Shown: piece after piece, positions 7,056-12,275 of the stretch | Layout of the letters: the number at the start of each line of letters is the position of its first letter | Numbering within the stretch: the stretch's first letter is position 1 | Position numbers and translations under genes: made by a program | Assembly: GCA_902520575.1 (NCBI GenBank) | Contig: CABYOG010000028.1 | Coordinates: 1 to 12,275, forward strand | DNA: 12,275 nt | Reading direction: 5' to 3' | From: an uncultured SAR116 cluster alpha proteobacterium | Lineage (GTDB): Bacteria; Pseudomonadota; Alphaproteobacteria; Puniceispirillales; Puniceispirillaceae | The notes under the pieces: model-generated | The model's input: the letters and a program-made list of their open reading frames with translations, nothing else | Told to the model about the DNA's origin: nothing | Database searches by the model: none

Positions 7056-8531
7056 TTACTTCAGCAAACAGTCCTTGAGTGATTTTGCCATGTTCCGAAT
7101 TAGCGTGAAATACAGCTCGGGACCATCTTTAATGTTGGCTCCTAACGGGTCGAGTACTCCAGTGCCTGCATCTGTATTTTCAGTAATAGTTTTTACCAGC
7201 TTCGGTTCAAATTGAGGCTCAGAAAATACGCAGGATGCATTTAAGCTTTTCACCTTATCTCTGAGTTCTGATACACGCTCGGCTCCCGGCAAAACTTCTG
7301 GTGAAACAGTAATTGACCCTACTGCGGATACTCCAAAACGCTTTTCGAAATATTGATATGCATCGTGAAACACAACATAACCTCTGTCACGTATCGGCTT
7401 TAAATCAGCCTCAATTTCTTTTGTTAACGCATCCAATTTTTTCATTACAGCTTTTGCATTAGCCTCATATTTCGCTGCGTTACTCGGATCAATTTCGGCT
7501 AAATGCTCTTCAATTTCGTGGACTAACGATTTTGCATTTTGGGGGTCTAACCATACGTGAGGGTCTACCTCATCATGGCCGTGTTCATCATGATGAGCAT
7601 GCTCATCATGATGTCCAACATCAGGAATTTGAGCTATTGGCTCAACATTTTTACCCTCTGAATCTTTAAAAAAATGTTCGTCAGCTTCAAACTCAAAGGG
7701 CATATGCTCAGTAAAAAATGCGTATTTGCCATCTTTTGATATTTTCACAGCAAATTTAGTGACTTCTCTGGTTTCATCTAAATTGAGAGAGTATGCTTTC
7801 TCCTTTGCAACAAGGGAATCATTATTTTCTTTAGCCTCAGGATTTTTTGCATCCAGCAAATTCTCAGCTAATTCCTCAGATTCCTCAATATCGCCGGCCT
7901 GAAGAATAACCATTTTCATTGCCGGGTCAGCATATTCACCACCAACCTTTGCAAAAGACCATTCATATGTCCCAGCTGACAAATCAAATACACCTGCCCA
8001 TTCAAATGCATGGTCTCCGTGCTCAGCATGCTTGTCGTGTCCATGGTCGTCATGCTTATCGTGTCCGTGGTCGTCATGCTTGTCGTCTCCATGGTCATCG
8101 TGCTTATCGTGTCCGTGGTCGTCATGCTTGTCGTCTCCATGGTCATCGTGCCCATGGTCATGAGCGTCAAATGCACCCCCTTCTCTGAAATTAAGCTTCA
8201 TTAAGCCATGACTGTCCATCAAAGACACAGCCTTTGCGTTCTTCGCAATACTTTCGATGGAATTTTCAAGAAACGCCTCAAGGTCGTGGCTCATCCAGAA
8301 CACAATATCTGCTGCTTGCAACTCTTTTGCTTGTGAGGGTTTTAAGGAATATGTATGAGGTGAACCGGCACCCTTAACCAGCAGGCTAGGTTCGCTGACA
8401 CCTTGCATTACAGAAGCAACTAGCGAATGTACTGGCTTGATGGAGGCAACGACCTTAACATCTGCCGTAGCAACAGCAGTCGATGTGAATAAAAAGGTGG
8501 ATGCAAGTAAAGCAGATTTGACGGCTCGCAT
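7056..8531 (-). CDS. znuA: Zinc ABC transporter substrate-binding protein ZnuA with large domain insertion
   Basis: Periplasmic zinc receptor that delivers Zn(II) to ZnuBC. From ATG 8531 it has 491 residues against the usual ~300. The start is set by GGAG 6 nt upstream and by the signal peptide beginning there (cleavage near ATA-D24); an in-frame ATG at 8570 would add 13 residues before the signal. Expected ligands are H59 (SPHTYSLKPS), H325 (DPHVWLDP) and H389 (VFHDAYQYF). C434 and C488 match the conserved ZnuA disulfide. The His-rich loop holds five tandem HDDHG(D/H)DK units (128-167), then about 130 extra residues (about 174-302, FEWAGVFDLSAGTYEWSFAK through FFTEHMPFEF to EPIAQ), then a second cluster HHDEHAHHDEHGH (307-319). 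The extra segment looks beta-rich; I cannot name its family. It is divergent from znuCB-zur and shares their Zur site. Confidence 0.93.
   Translation of the reverse strand: MRAVKSALLASTFLFTSTAVATADVKVVASIKPVHSLVASVMQGVSEPSLLVKGAGSPHTYSLKPSQAKELQAADIVFWMSHDLEAFLENSIESIAKNAKAVSLMDSHGLMKLNFREGGAFDAHDHGHDDHGDDKHDDHGHDKHDDHGDDKHDDHGHDKHDDHGHDKHAEHGDHAFEWAGVFDLSAGTYEWSFAKVGGEYADPAMKMVILQAGDIEESEELAENLLDAKNPEAKENNDSLVAKEKAYSLNLDETREVTKFAVKISKDGKYAFFTEHMPFEFEADEHFFKDSEGKNVEPIAQIPDVGHHDEHAHHDEHGHDEVDPHVWLDPQNAKSLVHEIEEHLAEIDPSNAAKYEANAKAVMKKLDALTKEIEADLKPIRDRGYVVFHDAYQYFEKRFGVSAVGSITVSPEVLPGAERVSELRDKVKSLNASCVFSEPQFEPKLVKTITENTDAGTGVLDPLGANIKDGPELYFTLIRNMAKSLKDCLLK
8031..8150. repeat. 24-bp tandem repeat, five copies, inside znuA
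   Basis: Five in-frame 24-bp units encode HDDHG(D/H)DK. Two unit types alternate, so 8055-8102 and 8103-8150 are identical 48-bp blocks, while 8031-8054 is a variant copy. Degenerate units flank both ends of the protein tract. Identity at third codon positions points to recent slippage or unequal exchange rather than old duplication. Each unit adds four histidines or three plus an extra aspartate. Confidence 0.92.
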
Positions 8532-8553
8532 AAAATTCTCCATTGAACAAAAA

Positions 8554-8580
8554 TTGACCATCGGAAACATATGTTATAAT
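8554..8580 (+). promoter_or_regulatory. Predicted znuC-znuB-zur promoter
   Basis: A perfect TATAAT at 8575-8580 with extended TGT before it, and TTGACC at 8554-8559 with a short 15-bp spacer that the extended -10 may compensate. The predicted start is near 8587, giving an A/T-rich leader of about 100 nt to the znuC ATG. The -10 lies inside the Zur palindrome. Confidence 0.5.
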
Positions 8581-8594
8581 ATTACATGAGTCAA
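8566..8594 (-). promoter_or_regulatory. Predicted znuA promoter overlapping the Zur box
   Basis: Read on the - strand: TTGACT (complement of 8589-8594), a 17-bp spacer, then TATGTT (complement of 8566-8571). The predicted start is near 8558, leaving a leader of about 27 nt with the GGAG ribosome site. The Zur palindrome fills the spacer, so a bound repressor would exclude RNA polymerase. Confidence 0.5.
8571..8587. promoter_or_regulatory. Zur-type operator in the znuA/znuC intergenic region
   Basis: ATGTTATAATATTACAT is a 17-bp palindrome with seven of eight base pairs symmetric about A8579. It matches the known Zur consensus built on TGTTATA-n-TATAACA. It is the only such site I see in the window, sits between znuA and znuCB-zur, and overlaps both predicted promoters. 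The regulator gene zur is in the operon it controls, implying negative autoregulation at high zinc. Confidence 0.8.
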
Positions 8595-8686
8595 AACTTT
8601 TATTTTATAAGAAAAACTTGATATTATTTTATAGGCCTTGAAACCAGAAGCGAATTTCAAAGCTACCATTCTAAAGAAAGTTGCCC

Positions 8687-9490
8687 ATGCTTTTGTCTCT
8701 TGAAAATGCAGGTGTTTACAAATCGGAACGATGGCTTGTCCGAGGTATTTCTATGCATGTGGAGCCTGGTGAAATAGTTACCCTCATCGGGCCTAATGGT
8801 TCTGGAAAGTCGACCACGGCAAAGATGGCTCTTGGTGTGTTAAAGGCAGACGAAGGTAAGACTTATCGAAGGCAAGACTTAAAAGCGAGTTATGTCCCAC
8901 AGAAACTTGATGTAAATTGGACTCTTCCATTATCCGTGAGCAGGTTTATGCGGCTCACAAATAAAGCATCCTACTCAGAAATTGAAACCGCACTTTCTTC
9001 AACACAAATACTACACCTTGCGCAAAAACAGATGTCTCAGCTGTCAGGTGGAGAATTCCAACGCGTTCTCCTTGCGCGCGCAATTCTGCGCTCTCCTGAT
9101 TTTCTTGTTCTGGATGAGCCTGTTCAAGGTGTTGATTTCAACGGTGAAGTCGCATTATATAAATTAATCGATGATATAAGACACAAGTTGAATTGCGGTG
9201 TTTTGCTGATTTCCCATGACTTGCATGTAGTTATGTCTACAACAGACAGGGTCATTTGCCTGAATGGTCATATTTGTTGTTCTGGCACTCCCGCCAACGT
9301 TGCCTCAAGTAATGAATTTAAGTCATTATTCGGTGAGCACGCGCTATCTGGGCTTTCGCTATACAAACATCGTCATGACCATGAACATCTTCTAGACGGA
9401 CAGATTGATCAATCTTCCAAGTCAAAATCAAACTTAAAACAAAACAATAGTGAGAAAAACCGCGCCCTTGGAAAGGCTAAAAATGCTTGA
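8687..9490 (+). CDS. znuC: Zinc ABC transporter ATP-binding protein ZnuC
   Basis: Cytoplasmic ATPase that drives zinc import through ZnuB. From ATG 8687 it has 267 residues. Motifs in order: Walker A GPNGSGKST at 35-43, Q-loop Q72 in VPQKLDVNW, signature LSGGE at 119-123, Walker B FLVLDEP at 139-145, and switch H177 in ISHDLH. The VPQK-D-NW-LP pattern is typical of the zinc/manganese subgroup. A His-rich patch HRHDHEH (228-234) and a Lys/Asn/Ser-rich tail of about 30 residues follow the ATPase core, suggesting a zinc-binding or flexible C-terminus. An in-frame TTG at 8681 is possible, but the GAAAG site fits the ATG. Its end overlaps the znuB start by 8 nt. Confidence 0.93.
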   Translation: MLLSLENAGVYKSERWLVRGISMHVEPGEIVTLIGPNGSGKSTTAKMALGVLKADEGKTYRRQDLKASYVPQKLDVNWTLPLSVSRFMRLTNKASYSEIETALSSTQILHLAQKQMSQLSGGEFQRVLLARAILRSPDFLVLDEPVQGVDFNGEVALYKLIDDIRHKLNCGVLLISHDLHVVMSTTDRVICLNGHICCSGTPANVASSNEFKSLFGEHALSGLSLYKHRHDHEHLLDGQIDQSSKSKSNLKQNNSEKNRALGKAKNA

Positions 9491-10334
9491 TGACTTCTTC
9501 ATTCGTGCCATAGTCGGTGGTATAGGCGTTGCGGTAGTCGCGGGTCCGCTTGGCTGTTTTGTAATTTGGCGAAGACTCGCATATTTTGGTGACACACTCT
9601 CACATTCTGCTTTGCTTGGTGTGGCACTGGCATTGCTACTCGAATTAAATATTACCTTCACTGTTTTTTGTATTTCTGTGGTTGTGGCTATGTTGTTGAT
9701 GCTCTTGCAACGACGCGCAAGCCTATCATCAGATGCCTTGCTTGGACTGCTCGCCCATTCAGCGCTTGCCGTTGGATTAGTAGTTTTAGCCTTCATGACT
9801 TGGGTAAGGGTAGACTTGATGGGATTTTTATTCGGCGATATTCTTGCAATTACACGAGCAGACTTAATGATGATTTGGTTTGGGGGAGTCGCGGTACTTA
9901 TTGCTTTAATTAAAATTTGGCGTCCGTTGTTTGCTGCCACTGTAAGCTACGAATTAGCAACTGCCGAAGGAACAAGACCAGACTTTGCCAATATCGTGTT
10001 TACCATACTTTTAGCAGCAGTGATTGCAGTATCAATGAAGATTGTAGGTGTACTTTTAATAACAGCTTTACTTATTATTCCTGCTGCCGCGGCCAGGCGG
10101 TTCTCAAAGTCACCCGAGCAAATGGCATTAATAGCCATCATTATTGGTGTATTTTCAGTTTGGCTTGGACTTTCAGGGTCACTTGAATTTGATACGCCAG
10201 CTGGACCAAGTATCGTTGTAGCTGCACTAAGTTTTTTTATCTTATCCATCTTACCTCTTCCAAATTTGAAACCACGCAACCAATTTCAGAAAATAGAGCC
10301 GGCCAAGGCGGAACTAGATTCGGAGACACCATGA
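9483..10334 (+). CDS. znuB: Zinc ABC transporter permease ZnuB
   Basis: Inner-membrane permease of the ABC-3 family that forms the zinc channel with ZnuC. From ATG 9483 the protein has 283 residues and about eight hydrophobic segments. Family hallmarks are GPLGCFVIWRRLAYFGDTLSHSALLG near the N-terminus, LFGDILAI mid-protein, the KIVGVLLITALLIIPAAAAR segment that faces ZnuC, and the end pattern SLEFDTPAGPSIV. ATG 9483 is preferred over an in-frame GTG at 9450 because AAGG lies 6 nt upstream and the GTG would add 11 residues lying fully inside znuC. Translational coupling is likely at both ends: 8 nt overlap with znuC, and an ATGA overlap with zur. Confidence 0.93.
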   Translation: MLDDFFIRAIVGGIGVAVVAGPLGCFVIWRRLAYFGDTLSHSALLGVALALLLELNITFTVFCISVVVAMLLMLLQRRASLSSDALLGLLAHSALAVGLVVLAFMTWVRVDLMGFLFGDILAITRADLMMIWFGGVAVLIALIKIWRPLFAATVSYELATAEGTRPDFANIVFTILLAAVIAVSMKIVGVLLITALLIIPAAAARRFSKSPEQMALIAIIIGVFSVWLGLSGSLEFDTPAGPSIVVAALSFFILSILPLPNLKPRNQFQKIEPAKAELDSETP

Positions 10335-10750
10335 AAAAAAATATTGTAACTAAAGTTAAGCTCACAAAGAATCAATCACTAGTGCTTGATTCCTTGATAA
10401 AAGCCGGCCAGCCATCAGGCGCCTATGCGCTTCTTGATACTCTGCGCCCACATGGATTTAAAGCCCCACTTCAAATTTACAGGGCTTTGGAACAGCTTAT
10501 CGATTTAGGCCTTGCTCATCGCCTGGAAAGCTTAAATGCATTTATAGCTTGCAGTCACGTGTCCTGCGAGAGCTCTGGGGCAACCGCGTTCGTGATCTGT
10601 GATAAATGCGAGACAGTTCAAGAAATTTGTGATGAGTCAATTTCCAATTTTTTATCCAGCCTAGCCCGGAAAACAAAAATAAAAGCTTCAAAGTCAAGCA
10701 TTGAGCTTCACGGTCTATGTAATGGCTGTTCCGCCGTATCGCATAATTGA
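10331..10750 (+). CDS. zur: Zinc uptake regulator Zur (Fur family)
   Basis: Dimeric DNA-binding repressor that senses cytoplasmic Zn(II) and blocks zinc import genes. The 139 residues have an N-terminal winged helix (about 10-70; QIYRALEQLIDLGLAHRLES is the recognition-helix and wing region) and a C-terminal metal/dimer domain. The structural zinc site is C90-x2-C93 with C130-x2-C133. Candidate regulatory ligands are C74, H76, C79, E97 and H127. The region between 74 and 90 lacks the His clusters common in Fur/Zur proteins. Context decides Zur over Fur or Mur: ATGA-coupled to znuB, with a Zur box upstream of the operon. GGAG lies 5 nt before the ATG. Confidence 0.9.
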   Translation: MKKNIVTKVKLTKNQSLVLDSLIKAGQPSGAYALLDTLRPHGFKAPLQIYRALEQLIDLGLAHRLESLNAFIACSHVSCESSGATAFVICDKCETVQEICDESISNFLSSLARKTKIKASKSSIELHGLCNGCSAVSHN

Positions 10751-10854
10751 TAGGAGAAAGTCTCTGATCCGAAGTAGGGGACAATAGCTCGCCCCATTAA
10801 TCGAGAAATATGGCTCCTTGGGTTTATGGACTATTTTGCCTAAATGCTTGCTGC

Positions 10855-10876
10855 AGCTTGCAAGCCTAAGCTTTTT
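10855..10876 (+). terminator. Candidate terminator after the znuCB-zur operon
   Basis: AGCTT (10855-10859) pairs with AAGCT (10868-10872) and the hairpin runs into TTTTT (10872-10876). An alternative overlapping stem is GCTTGC (10846-10851) / GCAAGC (10860-10865). It lies just before the convergent end of the next gene. Both stems are short. Confidence 0.35.
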
Positions 10877-10883
10877 GTGAACA

Positions 10884-12275
10884 TTAATTCGATAATTCAG
10901 TAGGTTGAAAGCTATCTGGAGTAACCAGATCCCAATAAACAGCTAATCTTGGGTCGTCTACTTTTTCACCTCTAATTAAAGCACCATCTTCAACCTTTGG
11001 GTAGATTTGATCCGCCAATAATATTTTACTGGCAGATAATCGTCGGACTATGTGCCGGCGTGTCAATTCATTCGGGGCGTTTAAACCTGATGCCTCTAAC
11101 ATCTCACCAACGGCTAAAACAGTATTTGCTTGGAAATTCGCAACTCTTTTTGCACGATGTTCCACATCGACCACTCTAAAACGCTTAGGATCCATGGTTG
11201 CTAAACCAGTGGGACATTCACCTGAAGCGCAGTCCCGAGCTTGAATACATCCCAAAGACATCATGAATGGTCGAGCCATATTGCACCAGTCAGCTCCCAA
11301 GGCCAAGTGTCTTACCATATCATAGGCCGAGACTATTTTCCCAGAGGCCGCTATTTTTACATGTTGCCTAACACCTGCACCTTTCAGCGTGTTATCCACA
11401 TAAATTATTGCATCGCGAAGAGGGCAACCTAGATGGTCTGTAAATTCAACTGGCGCGGCTCCAGTTCCCCCTTCAGCACCATCAACTGTAACAAAATCCG
11501 CAAGAATACCCGTTTCGACCATTGCTTTAACGATTGCTGCAAATTCCCACGGATGACCAATGCATAATTTAAAACCAACTGGCTTCCCCCCAGATAATTT
11601 TCTCAGTCGCGCTATGAACTCCACTAATTCTCTAGGGGTTGAAAATTCTGAATGACTGCTTGGGGAAATACAATCTTGATAAGGTTCAATACCTCTAGTT
11701 TCAGCAATTTCTGGTGTAACTTTCGGCGCCATAAGCATTCCTCCATGCCCTGGCTTTGCTCCCTGACTAAGTTTAATTTCTATCATCTTGATTTGCGGGT
11801 CTTGTGCTATTTTTTTGAATACAGCTGCATCGAAAGTTCCTGCTTTAGTTCTACATCCAAAGTAGCCAGTTGAAATTTGCCAGATTATGTCACCCCCACC
11901 CAATCTGTGATACTTTGAGAATGAACCTTCACCAGTATTGTGGGCAAATCCACCTAATTTTGCTCCCGTATTTAAAGCCTGAATGGCTGGTGGTGACATT
12001 GCGCCAAATGATGTTCCAGAGATATTAAGAACTGAACAATCATAGGCGTTTTTACCTTTACCGACCCGAACACGAAAATCCTTGTTAGCTATGTGTGTGG
12101 GCTGAACAGAATGATTTAGCCAGCTATAATCTTCAGCATAAGTATCAAGAACGGTGCCTAATGGCCTAGCAGCTAAAATACCTTTTGAACGTTGATAAAC
12201 CATAGCACGCTGATTGCGAGAAAAAGGCAACTCATCTGTATCCGCCTCCCAGAAATACTGACGTAATTCGGGACG
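10884..12275 (-). CDS. FMN-binding glutamate synthase family protein, 5' end outside window
   Basis: The C-terminal 463 residues of a stand-alone GltB-like synthase-domain protein. The reading frame stays open to the window edge (RPELRQYFWEAD at the edge is typical family sequence), so the start is missing. Visible elements are the flavin-barrel N-terminal part LNISGTSFGAMS, the loop GAKPGHGGML with the substrate/FMN-binding KLSQGAKPGHGG, VDGAEGGTGAAP, and the Cys pattern C-x5-C-x4-C in GCIQARDCASGECPTG, which holds the [3Fe-4S] cluster in glutamate synthases. No glutaminase domain is seen in this part. Members occur widely without GltB's amidotransferase domain and their in vivo reaction is mostly unproven. 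It converges on zur. Confidence 0.88.
   Translation of the reverse strand, partial: RPELRQYFWEADTDELPFSRNQRAMVYQRSKGILAARPLGTVLDTYAEDYSWLNHSVQPTHIANKDFRVRVGKGKNAYDCSVLNISGTSFGAMSPPAIQALNTGAKLGGFAHNTGEGSFSKYHRLGGGDIIWQISTGYFGCRTKAGTFDAAVFKKIAQDPQIKMIEIKLSQGAKPGHGGMLMAPKVTPEIAETRGIEPYQDCISPSSHSEFSTPRELVEFIARLRKLSGGKPVGFKLCIGHPWEFAAIVKAMVETGILADFVTVDGAEGGTGAAPVEFTDHLGCPLRDAIIYVDNTLKGAGVRQHVKIAASGKIVSAYDMVRHLALGADWCNMARPFMMSLGCIQARDCASGECPTGLATMDPKRFRVVDVEHRAKRVANFQANTVLAVGEMLEASGLNAPNELTRRHIVRRLSASKILLADQIYPKVEDGALIRGEKVDDPRLAVYWDLVTPDSFQPTELSN

Noticed and set aside
7590..8010. Insertion in ZnuA as a fused ZinT domain
   Set aside because: I see none of the ZinT motifs or its three-His metal site; the segment has a different pattern.
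8031..8150. Short regular repeats that might suggest a CRISPR array
   Set aside because: Units are contiguous 24-mers with no spacers and code for a His/Asp tract in frame.
7919..8204. Open + strand frames across the His-repeat region, one of them strongly hydrophobic (Val/Met/Ser-rich)
   Set aside because: They are the antisense of the in-frame 24-bp repeats; a stop-free repeat gives stop-free frames on the other strand. No ribosome site or family resemblance.

Overview
The window looks like chromosomal DNA of an alphaproteobacterium with moderate to low G+C, most plausibly a marine lineage (SAR116-like is a guess, not shown). The basis is the gene set: the short Coq7 form of the ubiquinone hydroxylase, a YqaA/DsbB pair, an HNH protein of the kind common in Alphaproteobacteria, GluQ-type tRNA-Asp modification, and a divergent znuA / znuC-znuB-zur locus. 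I see no phage, IS, CRISPR or rRNA signals.

Layout. Positions 1-73 are the 3' part of a class II tRNA-Leu(CAA). A tight + strand pair follows (YqaA-like membrane protein, DsbB), then coq7 with its own promoter. Two - strand genes come next: an HNH endonuclease and an alpha/beta-hydrolase of the phospholipase/carboxylesterase family. The + strand gluQ gene ends in a good intrinsic terminator and meets an MFS transporter on the - strand. A gap of about 0.5 kb without a recognisable gene separates the MFS gene from an SDR oxidoreductase (- strand).

The zinc uptake locus occupies about 7.06-10.75 kb. znuA runs leftward; znuC, znuB and zur run rightward with overlapping ends. A near-perfect 17-bp Zur-type palindrome at 8571-8587 lies in the shared 155-bp promoter region and overlaps predicted -10/-35 elements in both directions. 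One Zur dimer site could therefore shut off binding protein, permease, ATPase and regulator together. At the right edge is the C-terminal part of a stand-alone FMN/[3Fe-4S] glutamate-synthase-like protein whose 5' end lies outside the window.

The most unusual element is ZnuA itself. At 491 residues it is far longer than the usual ~300. Its histidine-rich loop has expanded into five tandem 8-residue His/Asp units, including an exact 48-bp duplication, followed by an extra domain of about 130 residues and a second His cluster before the protein returns to the normal ZnuA fold. All expected zinc ligands and both conserved cysteines remain. Other points worth checking are a GluQ that has lost most of its zinc-site cysteines, a Zur with a His-poor sensor region, and a hairpin between znuA and the SDR gene.
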